Assembly: GCF_016907355.1 (NCBI RefSeq)
Contig: NZ_JAFBBW010000001.1
Coordinates: 1,674,001-1,738,000, forward strand
Direction of reading: 5' to 3'
DNA: 64,000 nt
Source of the DNA: Agromyces aurantiacus
GTDB lineage: Bacteria; Actinomycetota; Actinomycetes; Actinomycetales; Microbacteriaceae
The position numbers and the translations under genes were made by a program. This document shows positions 19,255 through 27,004 of the stretch, piece by piece (the first letter of the stretch is position 1; each line of letters begins with the position of its first letter). The notes under the pieces were generated by a model that did no database searches, was not told where the DNA came from, and saw only the letters and a program-made list of their open reading frames with translations.

Positions 19255-19260
19255 ATCATA
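19255..19260 (-). promoter_or_regulatory. -10 box TATGAT for the WbbL-like gene
   Basis: TATGAT on the minus strand, 8 nt before ATG 19246; leader of 0-2 nt expected. Confidence 0.55.
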
Positions 19261-19303
19261 GGCGGGACGCAGGCCCGTCCGAGCACCCTCAGGTACCGCG
19301 GGC

Positions 19304-19309
19304 TAGACT
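19304..19309 (+). promoter_or_regulatory. -10 box TAGACT for the WsaF-like operon
   Basis: TAGACT, transcript start near 19316, then a leader of about 75 nt ending in AAAGGA before TTG 19391. The in-frame GTG at 19313 would lie at or before the transcript start. Confidence 0.5.
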
Positions 19310-19390
19310 TGCGTGTCGGCGTTGGGGTCGGAGCGCTGCGACGGGCGGCGCGCCACCGCGGGCCCCGCCCTACGAAAGGAACTCAACCTC

Positions 19391-20629
19391 TTGGCCTCGC
19401 GAGCAGTCCAGAAGCTCCTGCGTCCGTTCCGCATCCTCCGTGACGAGGGTCCGAGGGAGTTCAGCGCGCGCGTGCTGGCGAAGGCGCACTCCAAGCTGAT
19501 GCGGCACAAGCCGGCGATGCTTGTCGACCTCGGCGACGCATCGCGCGTGGACTGGACGGTCCGGCCCCCGGCGCTCGAGCTCCCCGTGACGGTCGCCGAT
19601 GGTCCGGTCGAGATCGCGTGGATCATGTCCCCTCCCGGTGACGCGAGCGGCGGTCACCAGAACCTGTTCCGTTTCATCCGCTTCGCCGAACTCGCCGGCC
19701 ACCGCTGCACCGTCTACCTGTACCGCAGCCACGATGCGCCCGTCAGCATCCCCGACATCCGGGCGATGCTGAAGTCGCGGTCGGCGTACACCGACGTCGA
19801 TGCCGACATCGTGATGTACGGCCCCGAGGGCGTGCGTCCAGGCACTCAGGCGATCTTCGCCACCGGTTGGGAGACGGCGTATCCCGCGTACCTCGACCCC
19901 TCGCCCGCCCGGCGGTTCTACTTCGTGCAGGACTTCGAGCCCAGCTTCTACCCGCTCGGCACCGAATCCCTGCTCGCCGAGAACACCTACCGCTTCGGCT
20001 TCCACGGCATCACCGCGGGCGGATGGCTCTCGCGCAAGCTGCACGACGAGTACGGCATGGCGACCGACCACTTCGACTTCGCCGTCGACAAGACCCACTA
20101 CAGCGTCAGCAACACCGGGCCGCGCAACGAGGTCTTCTTCTACGCCCGTCCCGTGACGGCCCGTCGCGCGTTCGAGTTCGGCGTCCTCGCACTGCGTGAG
20201 TTCAACCGGCTGAAGCCCGACGTGCCGATCAACCTCGCGGGTTGGGACGTCTCGTCGTGGGAGATCCCCTTCGAGTACCGCAACCTGGCCACACTCGACA
20301 TCACCGAGTTGAACGAGGTGTACAACCGGTGCGGCGCGGGCCTCGTGATGTCGCTGTCGAACATGTCCCTGTTGCCGCTCGAGCTGATGTCGGCCGGCGT
20401 GGCTCCCGTCGTCAACGACGGGCCGAACAACCGCCTCGTCTCCGACAACCCCTACATCGAGTACGTCCCGGCGTCACCGGGGGCGATGGCGCGCCGCATG
20501 GCCGAGGTCCTCGACCGGCCCGACGCGGCCGAGCGCGCGCTCGCGATGTCCGCCTCGGTCGCAGACGTGAACTGGGAGGACTCGGGAGCGCAGTTCGTCG
20601 CCGCATTCGAGAGGGCCATGCGTGGCTAG
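19391..20629 (+). CDS. WsaF-like rhamnosyltransferase
   Basis: 412 aa. The pattern of a rhamnan-synthesis glycosyltransferase is clear: SGGHQNLFRFIRFAELAGH, then FYFVQDFEPSFYPLGTESL with Tyr-rich block AENTYRFGFHGITAGGWLS, and a C-terminal GT-B donor domain with LSNMSLLPLELMSAGVAPVV. WsaF of Geobacillus transfers rhamnose from dTDP-rhamnose during S-layer glycan synthesis, which fits the rml cluster upstream. TTG 19391 is chosen because AAAGGA lies 10 nt before it. Overlaps the next gene by 8 nt. Confidence 0.82.
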   Translation: MASRAVQKLLRPFRILRDEGPREFSARVLAKAHSKLMRHKPAMLVDLGDASRVDWTVRPPALELPVTVADGPVEIAWIMSPPGDASGGHQNLFRFIRFAELAGHRCTVYLYRSHDAPVSIPDIRAMLKSRSAYTDVDADIVMYGPEGVRPGTQAIFATGWETAYPAYLDPSPARRFYFVQDFEPSFYPLGTESLLAENTYRFGFHGITAGGWLSRKLHDEYGMATDHFDFAVDKTHYSVSNTGPRNEVFFYARPVTARRAFEFGVLALREFNRLKPDVPINLAGWDVSSWEIPFEYRNLATLDITELNEVYNRCGAGLVMSLSNMSLLPLELMSAGVAPVVNDGPNNRLVSDNPYIEYVPASPGAMARRMAEVLDRPDAAERALAMSASVADVNWEDSGAQFVAAFERAMRG

Positions 20630-21551
20630 GGCGCTCGTCGTCGGGGCCAACGGCTTCATCGGCTCGCACCTCGTCGATGCGCTCGTCGGCGCGGGTCACG
20701 CCGTGCGCGCGTTCGACCGATTCAGCTCGTCCAAGCCGACGTTCCGCTCCCAGGGGGTGGAGGTCGTCCAGGGCGAGTTCCTCAGCCGCGCCGACCTCGA
20801 GTCGGCGGTGACCGGCCAGGACGTGGTGTTCCACTTCCTCTCGACGACGACCCCGGCCACGGCCGAGGCCGACCCGACGCTCGACATCCGCACGAACGTG
20901 GCGCAGACGGTGGAGCTGCTCGAGGCGTGCGTGGCCGCGGGAGTCGGCCACGTGTACTTCGCGTCCACCGGTGGCGCCATCTACGGGCCCCAGGACAAGG
21001 CCGAGTACGCGGAGACCGACCGGGCCCTGCCCATCTCGCCGTATGCGATCGGCAAGCTGACGATCGAGCACTACCTCAGCTACTTCCGTGCCAAGCACGG
21101 CCTCCAGTCCACCGTCCTGCGGGTCTCGAACCCGTACGGCACGCGGCAGCGCCCGAACCGCAAGCAGGGACTCATCCCCATCGCGCTGCGTCAGATCGCG
21201 CTCGGCCAGCCCGTCATCCGGTTCGGTGACGGCACGATGGTGCGCGACTACGTCTACGTCGAGGACCTCGTGCACATGATCGTGCCGTTCGTGGGGCGCG
21301 AGACCGAATACCGGCTCTACAACCTCGGCAGCGGGATCGGGCACTCGGTCAACGAGGTGTTCGCCTCGCTCCGCACGGTGGTCGGGCGCGAGTTCGCGAT
21401 CGACGAGCGGCCGAAGCCGCCGACCTTCGTCGATCGCGTGGTCCTCGACACCTCGCGATTCCGCGCCGAGTTCGGCGAGACCCGATTGACCTCGCTGGAC
21501 GAGGGCGTCCGATTGACGTACGAGGAGATCCGGAGCCATCCCGATGACTGA
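20622..21551 (+). CDS. NAD-dependent nucleotide-sugar epimerase/dehydratase
   Basis: 309 aa, extended SDR. LVVGANGFIGSHLVDAL binds NAD; FASTGGAIYGPQ and SPYAIGKLTIEHYL give the Tyr/Lys catalytic pair; RVSNPYGTRQRP, FGDGTMVRDYVYVEDL and YNLGSGIGHSVNEV are standard substrate-side blocks. It resembles UDP-glucose 4-epimerases but the exact sugar is unknown; a role in supplying a second nucleotide sugar for this glycan is inference. Overlaps both flanking genes by 8 nt. Confidence 0.82.
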   Translation: MARALVVGANGFIGSHLVDALVGAGHAVRAFDRFSSSKPTFRSQGVEVVQGEFLSRADLESAVTGQDVVFHFLSTTTPATAEADPTLDIRTNVAQTVELLEACVAAGVGHVYFASTGGAIYGPQDKAEYAETDRALPISPYAIGKLTIEHYLSYFRAKHGLQSTVLRVSNPYGTRQRPNRKQGLIPIALRQIALGQPVIRFGDGTMVRDYVYVEDLVHMIVPFVGRETEYRLYNLGSGIGHSVNEVFASLRTVVGREFAIDERPKPPTFVDRVVLDTSRFRAEFGETRLTSLDEGVRLTYEEIRSHPDD

Positions 21552-22521
21552 CCGACCGATAGCGACCGTCGCCATCCTCACCTACAACGGCGAGGACTAC
21601 CTTGAGCGCATCCTGCGACAGCTGCGGATCCAGCAGATCGACGGACCGTTCGAGGTGCTCGTGATCGACTCGGGCTCGACCGACGGCACGCTCGAGATCG
21701 TCCGCCGCTTCCCCGAGGTCCGGCTGCACGAGATCCCGAACGAAGAGTTCGGCCACGGTCGCACCCGGAACCTCGCGGCGGAACTCGCCCGGGGCGAGTT
21801 CGTCGCCTACCTCACGCACGATGCCGTGCCGATCGGGGAGCGGTGGCTCGCCGAGCTCATCGCACCCTTCGCGATCGACGAGCGCATCGTCGGGGTGATG
21901 GGCAAGCAGGTGCCTCGTCCCGGATGCTTCCCGCTGCTGAAGTACGAGATCCAGGGCATGTTCGCCGGGTTCGGCCCCGACTTCGGCACGTCGGTGTTCT
22001 ACAAGGACCCGTCGATGACCGACGAGGGCGTGCTCAGCGCGATCGGGTTCTACTCCGACGTGAACTCGGCGGCCCGACGCGAGTTCCTCACCGAGGTGAT
22101 CCCGTACCGCGACGTGCGGTACGCCGAGGACCAGCTGTTCGGCCGCGACCTCGTCGAGGCCGGCTACCGCAAGGCCTACGCGCCGCGCGCGGCGGTCGAG
22201 CACTCCAACGACCTGACGCTCGGCGAGTACGGCAAGCGGATCTTCGACGAGACCGTCGGGCTGCGGCAGATCGGGTTCCCCATCCCGCCGATGACGCGCG
22301 GCGCGCAGGTGCGGCTCACCGTGCGTGGCATCCTCGGCGACACGCTGCGGATCCTCCGGGACCGCGACTACTCGTGGAAGCGGAAGGCCTACTGGCTCGT
22401 GGTCAACCCGGCCTACCAGGTGAGGAAGTGGGCCGCGTACCGTCCGTCGACCCTGGTCGACCTCACCGATGCCGAGGCGATCGCCGCCGGTTCGCTGGAG
22501 CACAGCCGCAAGCGGGGCTGA
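21544..22521 (+). CDS. GT2 glycosyltransferase, rhamnosyltransferase-like
   Basis: 325 aa. ATVAILTYNGEDYLERILRQL starts the GT-A domain; VIDSGSTDGT, EIPNEEFGHGRTRNLA and YLTHDAVPIGERWL are characteristic of the rhamnosyl transferase subgroup often found in rhamnan clusters. The C-terminal region has several Trp/Tyr-rich segments. Last gene of a three-gene unit with the WsaF-like enzyme and the epimerase; a strong terminator follows at 22539. Confidence 0.82.
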   Translation: MTDRPIATVAILTYNGEDYLERILRQLRIQQIDGPFEVLVIDSGSTDGTLEIVRRFPEVRLHEIPNEEFGHGRTRNLAAELARGEFVAYLTHDAVPIGERWLAELIAPFAIDERIVGVMGKQVPRPGCFPLLKYEIQGMFAGFGPDFGTSVFYKDPSMTDEGVLSAIGFYSDVNSAARREFLTEVIPYRDVRYAEDQLFGRDLVEAGYRKAYAPRAAVEHSNDLTLGEYGKRIFDETVGLRQIGFPIPPMTRGAQVRLTVRGILGDTLRILRDRDYSWKRKAYWLVVNPAYQVRKWAAYRPSTLVDLTDAEAIAAGSLEHSRKRG

Positions 22522-22538
22522 CCCCGATCGCAGAAGGA

Positions 22539-22574
22539 CGAAGGGACCGCCGAGTGCGCTCGGCGGTCCCTTCG
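22539..22574. terminator. Perfect 16-bp hairpin, bidirectional terminator
   Basis: CGAAGGGACCGCCGAG pairs perfectly with CTCGGCGGTCCCTTCG around a TGCG loop. It lies 17 nt after the GT2 stop and 14 nt from the end of the convergent CWB2 gene, so it should stop transcription from both sides. Confidence 0.88.
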
Positions 22575-22588
22575 CTGCGGGTCGTCCG

Positions 22589-24088
22589 TCAGCAGTGCTT
22601 GAGCGGCTCCTCGAACGAGATCTCGGAGAAGTACCCGAGCAGGTAGGTCTCGTAGACGCCCAGATCCGCGATGTGCTGCTGGACGGCGTCGGGAACGCAC
22701 GTCGGAGGGACCGTGTACATCGGCGCGTACGCCAGGCCGCCGGCCAGGGCGGCACCGGAGAGCGCGTCAGGGAACTTGGTGCCGTTGGTGACGAAGGCGA
22801 ACACCGAGCTGGAACCGTCGGGAACGCTCCACGCCCAGCTGTTGATCGCCACCGACGTGCCGTAACGGTCGGCGCCGGCCAGACGGATCTTCCCGTAGAG
22901 CGACCAGAGCTGGTTCTCGATGCCGGTGGACACGACCCCGGTCCCACCGGCGATCGCCACCGCCATGGGCGAGCGATTCGCGATCGTGGTCATCGTCGCG
23001 CTGTCGAGGGAGGAAGCCGAACCGGGCACGATCAACACCGGCTCACGGTAGGCGGCGGCCGCGTTGCTGGCGGCGAGTGCGTCGGGGAAGTTCACTCCGG
23101 TGGCGATCCAGACGAAATCGGTCGCGCCGAAGGCGGCGTTCACGATGGCGCGCGAGGTCGCGTAGCGGTCGGCACCGGCCAGACGGACGACGCTCGCGCC
23201 GGGGACCAGCTGGGCGAGCGCCGACTGGACACCGGATGAGACCGCGCCCGTTCCGCCGGCGATGTAGATCTTCGTGGGGTTCAGGCGGACGAGCTCGTCG
23301 GCGATCACCGACGGCACCGACGTCGGCTGCACGAGCAGCAGCGGCCCGCCGCACGTCGCCGCCGCAGGAGCAGCGCTGAGGGCGTCGGGGAAGTTGGCGC
23401 CCGACGCCACGTACACGCACTTCGCATCGGCGGGGAACTCGGCTGCGATCGCGGCCGAGGTCTCGTAGCGCGAAGCGCCCGCGATGTAGTCGCTCAGCAT
23501 TGGAGCGAGCACCTCGTCGATGCCGGCGACCGCCTGCCCGTCGGCCACGGTGACCGCGGTCGCGTACGCGGCGTACACCTGGTTGGCGTAGAACTCGGGG
23601 AGCAGCTTCGATCCCGCCGTCGCGTCCCGCACCAGCAGGAGGTAGTCGCCTGCCGCCAGTCCGGTGATGACGTACGTGCCGTCGACGCTGCTCGTCGCGC
23701 TCGCGATGGGCGCCGACAGCGTGTCCGTGGCCGGGTCGTAGGTGTGCGCCGTGACCGTCGCGCCGTCGAGTGGCGCGCTGGCGTTGTAGTCGACCAGTTC
23801 CTCGACCAGGCCGGAGATGGATCCGGTGCCGGCGGATCGGAGCGAGCCGACGACCTCGGCGGAGTCGGCCGAGGCATCCATCGCCGAGAGTCCGAGCGAC
23901 CGGCCGCGAGGGGCGACCGGGTCGGTCTGCGCCGACGCCGACTGCTCGGTGGGAGCGTCGGCAGGGGTGAATGGGCGGTCCGCTTCCGCCGCCTGTGCGG
24001 CGGTGGGAAGGAGGACAGCTCCGATGAGGGAGATCGTGGCGGCGAGCACAGCGGCGCCGCGCGGTCGGCGGGGTGGGGCAGAGACCAT
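22589..24088 (-). CDS. Secreted protein with Ig-like domain and three CWB2 cell-wall-binding repeats
   Basis: 499 aa. A signal peptide (about 1-33, ending TAAQA) precedes an acidic linker, an SdrB-like beta domain (about 90-190, with DGTYVITGLAAGDYLLLV), and three tandem CWB2 repeats from about 201: ASRYETSAAIA with GANFPDALSAAPAA, then ADRYATSRAIV with GVNFPDALAASNAA, then ADRYGTSVAI with GTKFPDALSGAALA. CWB2 repeats bind anionic or secondary wall polymers non-covalently in other Gram-positives. No catalytic domain is seen. Start ATG 24088 directly precedes the signal peptide. Next to the Wzm/Wzt exporter, so the exported glycan is a candidate ligand. Confidence 0.88.
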   Translation of the reverse strand: MVSAPPRRPRGAAVLAATISLIGAVLLPTAAQAAEADRPFTPADAPTEQSASAQTDPVAPRGRSLGLSAMDASADSAEVVGSLRSAGTGSISGLVEELVDYNASAPLDGATVTAHTYDPATDTLSAPIASATSSVDGTYVITGLAAGDYLLLVRDATAGSKLLPEFYANQVYAAYATAVTVADGQAVAGIDEVLAPMLSDYIAGASRYETSAAIAAEFPADAKCVYVASGANFPDALSAAPAAATCGGPLLLVQPTSVPSVIADELVRLNPTKIYIAGGTGAVSSGVQSALAQLVPGASVVRLAGADRYATSRAIVNAAFGATDFVWIATGVNFPDALAASNAAAAYREPVLIVPGSASSLDSATMTTIANRSPMAVAIAGGTGVVSTGIENQLWSLYGKIRLAGADRYGTSVAINSWAWSVPDGSSSVFAFVTNGTKFPDALSGAALAGGLAYAPMYTVPPTCVPDAVQQHIADLGVYETYLLGYFSEISFEEPLKHC

Positions 24089-24187
24089 CGTCGGGTCCGT
24101 TCGGTCGTAGGGATGCGGCGCGTTCGAGCCGCGCGCCTCATCGTAGGGGTTGGCGCGATGGCCGCGCCACACCCCCGATCCGGGGCC

Positions 24188-24223
24188 GATCGGCGGTCCC
24201 GAGCGAGCGCGGCACCGCCGATC
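24188..24223 (-). terminator. Hairpin downstream of wzt
   Basis: Perfect 10-bp stem GATCGGCGGT/ACCGCCGATC, 16-nt loop, 40 nt beyond the wzt stop. Suggests wzm-wzt transcripts end before the CWB2 gene, which then needs its own promoter (TACGAT at 24140-24145 on the minus strand is a weak candidate). Confidence 0.5.
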
Positions 24224-24262
24224 CGCGACACCGCGGGCACGCTCGGACGGCGGCTGTGCGAG

Positions 24263-25432
24263 TCAGTCGGCGCGGATCAGCGGCTGCACGCGGAGCGTTC
24301 CCGCACCGGGGCTCAGGACGGGCACGTCGAACGAGGTCGCGCCCGGAGCCTGGTCGAAGTTGCGCCCGGTGCGGTCGCCGAGACCCAGGTTCACGATGTA
24401 CTTGCCCGTACCGAGGCGCACGTCGGGCAGCGTGATCGTCAACCGGTGGGAGCCGCGCTCGGTGGGCAGTTCTGAACCGAGGTCGAACGTGGTCACCTCG
24501 AACAGTCGCAGGCCCAGTGGCGTCTCGATCGAGATGCCGATTCCCCATCCGGGCAGCGGTTCGATGATCTCGACGTCGACGTCGATGTCGACATCGATGC
24601 GCCCGTCGGCCACGGTGGTTCGCGAGTCGACCGAATTGAACATGTACGGGTACTCGGCTCGGCCGTCTGCGGCGATCGTCGCCGCGACGCGGCGGTCCTC
24701 CTCGTACCCGGCGCGCAGCACGCGCAGGCCCTCGGCAGTGTCGCCGTCGTGCTGGATCTCACCGGCATGGAGCACCACGGTGCGGTCGCAGAGGCTGCCG
24801 ACCTGGTCGGCCGAGTGGCTCACGAGGACGATCGTGCGCCCCTCCGACTGGAACTGCGCGATCTTCTCCATGCACTTGCGCTGGAACGGTTCATCGCCGA
24901 CCGCCAGCACCTCGTCGACCAGGAGGAGGTCGGGGTCGACGTGCACTGCCACGGCGAACGCCAGCCGCACGTACATGCCGGAGCTGTAGAACTTGACCTG
25001 GGTGTCGATGAACGACTCGATGCCCGAGAAGTCGACGATCGCGTCGAAGTACCGGTCGGTGTCCTTCCGTGAGAGGCCGAGGATCGCGGCGTTGAGGTAG
25101 ACGTTCTCGCGACCCGTGAGGTCCTGGTGGAAGCCGGCGCCGAGCTCGAGCAGCGCCGCGAGCCGGCCGCGCCGGGCGACGGTGCCGCTCGACGGTTCGA
25201 GGATGCCGCCGATCACCTTGAGCAACGTGCTCTTGCCTGAACCGTTGTGGCCGACGAGGCCCACGGTGGACCCGAGTGGCACCTCGAGGTCGACGTTGCG
25301 CAGCGCCCAGAAGTCGTCTCGGTGCCGGCGCGACGACCGGAAGTTGACGATCCGCTCCTTGAGCGACTTGTCCTTGTGGAGCACGAAGCGCTTGGAGACG
25401 TCCTTGACGCTGACGATGGTGGGTTCGGTCAT
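24263..25432 (-). CDS. wzt: Polysaccharide ABC transporter ATP-binding protein with C-terminal glycan-binding domain
   Basis: 389 aa. The ATPase domain has Walker A GHNGSGKST (61-69), signature-like YSSGMYVRLAFA, Walker B LLLVDEVLAVGD and the switch His in VSHSAD. About 140 extra residues (250-389) form a beta-rich domain, as in Wzt proteins that recognise a terminal modification on the polymer before export. Paired with the permease by TGATG overlap. This makes export of an undecaprenyl-linked polymer across the membrane its likely job; domain identity of the C terminus is inferred from length and position. Confidence 0.92.
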   Translation of the reverse strand: MTEPTIVSVKDVSKRFVLHKDKSLKERIVNFRSSRRHRDDFWALRNVDLEVPLGSTVGLVGHNGSGKSTLLKVIGGILEPSSGTVARRGRLAALLELGAGFHQDLTGRENVYLNAAILGLSRKDTDRYFDAIVDFSGIESFIDTQVKFYSSGMYVRLAFAVAVHVDPDLLLVDEVLAVGDEPFQRKCMEKIAQFQSEGRTIVLVSHSADQVGSLCDRTVVLHAGEIQHDGDTAEGLRVLRAGYEEDRRVAATIAADGRAEYPYMFNSVDSRTTVADGRIDVDIDVDVEIIEPLPGWGIGISIETPLGLRLFEVTTFDLGSELPTERGSHRLTITLPDVRLGTGKYIVNLGLGDRTGRNFDQAPGATSFDVPVLSPGAGTLRVQPLIRAD

Positions 25433-26355
25433 CAGAGCTCCTGGGCGAAGTTGCCCTGCACGCGGGCGAAGAGGCGTTGGGCGAACCAGAGCAGCACGAG
25501 GCTCACGAGCAGCATGATCGCCAGGCGGAGCTCGAGGTCGGGGGGCCAGGCCTGCGCGAGATCGCCGGTCGCGGTCGAGCCCGCGTTCCACAGCGCCTTC
25601 TGCATCGCGATGATCGAGATCGTGACCGGGTTGGCGAGGTAGAGCTCCTGGAGCCAACTGCCGCCCAACGTGGACTGGACGAACGTGTACGAGTAGACGA
25701 TCGGCGAGAGCCAGAAGAGGATGACGAGCGCGATGTCGACGAGATGCTCGGTATCGCGCAGGTACACGTTCCACGCCGAGAGCACGAGCCCGACTGCAAC
25801 CGAGAAGACGATCAGCGTCAGGATGGCCAACGGGGCCAGGAGCAACCGGCTGTCGGCCGGGAACGTCGACAGCAGCCCGATCGCGACGAGCAGCACGAGC
25901 AGTTGCACCGCGAAGTTGAACAACGCGCTGCCGACCGCGCTCAACGGGAAGATCTCTCGTGGAAGGTAGACCTTCTTGACGAGACCGCCGTTGACGATGA
26001 GCGAGGTCGTCGAGCCGGACACGATCTCGCTGAACAGCCCCCACGTGGTGAGGCCGATAAAGACGAAGATCGCGAAATCGGGGATGAACCGGGCGGCACC
26101 GAGGATCTGGCCGATCGCGAAGTAGTAGATCAGGAGCTGCACCAGCGGGCGGAAGAGGCTCCAGACCACGCCGAGCGAGCTGTTCTTGTACCTGGCCTTC
26201 AGCTCGCGCCGGACCAGCAGGACGAGGAGATAGCGGTTGTCCCAGATCTCGCCGACGGAGCGGGCGAAGCCGCGGAACGGCCCGACTCGGCGGTCGACGG
26301 GTTCCAGCGGCTCCAGCGCGATGCGCTGGGCGCGGGTGAGACTTTCTGCCTCCAT
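25432..26355 (-). CDS. wzm: Polysaccharide ABC transporter permease
   Basis: 307 aa with six hydrophobic helices and the ABC-2 polysaccharide-export signature: RRELKARYKNSSLGVVWSL near the N terminus, FPADSRLLLAPLAI and VYLRDTEHLVDIAL in the middle. It forms the channel with Wzt. ATG 26355 has GGAGAAGAG upstream; a longer in-frame extension upstream is not conserved and crosses the promoter. Confidence 0.92.
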   Translation of the reverse strand: MEAESLTRAQRIALEPLEPVDRRVGPFRGFARSVGEIWDNRYLLVLLVRRELKARYKNSSLGVVWSLFRPLVQLLIYYFAIGQILGAARFIPDFAIFVFIGLTTWGLFSEIVSGSTTSLIVNGGLVKKVYLPREIFPLSAVGSALFNFAVQLLVLLVAIGLLSTFPADSRLLLAPLAILTLIVFSVAVGLVLSAWNVYLRDTEHLVDIALVILFWLSPIVYSYTFVQSTLGGSWLQELYLANPVTISIIAMQKALWNAGSTATGDLAQAWPPDLELRLAIMLLVSLVLLWFAQRLFARVQGNFAQEL

Positions 26356-26441
26356 CTGCTCTCTTCTCCTGGGGGCGCCGGGGCGTTCGTCGGGGCCCGG
26401 CGTACGGAGGACTCCGTCGAGGGGTGCTGTGGGCCGCGTCG

Positions 26442-26447
26442 AGTCTA
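26442..26447 (-). promoter_or_regulatory. -10 box TAGACT for wzm-wzt
   Basis: Minus-strand TAGACT about 87 nt before ATG 26355 in the 163-bp divergent gap; the leader would contain the ribosome site. The opposite strand carries TACCGT at 26497-26502 ahead of the lipoprotein gene. Confidence 0.45.
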
Positions 26448-26518
26448 GGCGAGGAAACCTGACGTGTTGCTCCCAAGCGTAGCCGTCGCGGGCGGGTACC
26501 GTACGGAGGAGCACGTCG

Positions 26519-27004
26519 GTGACGACGGGGGGTGCGCGCATGCTGACGGTCGGCAGGGTGGCCGCGTGGGTCGCGGCGGCGACGATTCCGCTGACCCTCG
26601 CCGCCTGCACGATGGACGGAGTGACTCCGTCGCCGTCGTCTGCACCCGCCTCGAGCCCGCCCACCGCCACGTCGGAGCCGGCGGCGACCGAGACCCCGGG
26701 ACCCGGTCTCGAGGCCATCATCACGATCGCGAGCGTCGATGTCGACGGCCTGAATGCCACCGTCTCCGGCTACGTCAGCGGGATCATCGAGGACGGCGGA
26801 GCGTGCACCTTCGAGCTCACCGGACCGACGGGCACCGTCGTGCGCGCCGAGACCACGGGGATCGCCGACCGCTCGACGACCTCGTGCGGCGCGGCGAGCA
26901 TTCCCATCGACCGACTCTCCTCCGGTACCTGGTCGGTGGAGCTCGGTTACCGGTCGGATGCGGCGGACGTCATCTCCGAGCCGACCACCCTGGAGGTGCC
27001 GTGA
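26519..27004 (+). CDS. Small lipoprotein with beta-sandwich-like domain
   Basis: 161 aa. A lipoprotein signal peptide ends in the lipobox LAAC, followed by a Thr/Ser/Pro/Ala-rich linker and a domain of about 90 residues rich in beta-strand pattern (ITIASVDVDGLNATVSGYVS; a conserved-looking C...C pair in GACTFEL and TTSCGAA). Family not recognised. GTG 26519 has GGAGGA upstream; ATG 26540 gives a shorter, very typical signal peptide and is a real alternative. Its stop shares GTGA with the next gene, so the lipoprotein and the large secreted protein are co-translated and may work together. Confidence 0.75.
   Translation: MTTGGARMLTVGRVAAWVAAATIPLTLAACTMDGVTPSPSSAPASSPPTATSEPAATETPGPGLEAIITIASVDVDGLNATVSGYVSGIIEDGGACTFELTGPTGTVVRAETTGIADRSTTSCGAASIPIDRLSSGTWSVELGYRSDAADVISEPTTLEVP

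Noticed and set aside
19313-19390. GTG 19313 as a leaderless start of the WsaF-like gene
   Set aside because: Only 3 nt after TAGACT; the TTG at 19391 has AAAGGA upstream and begins the conserved region.
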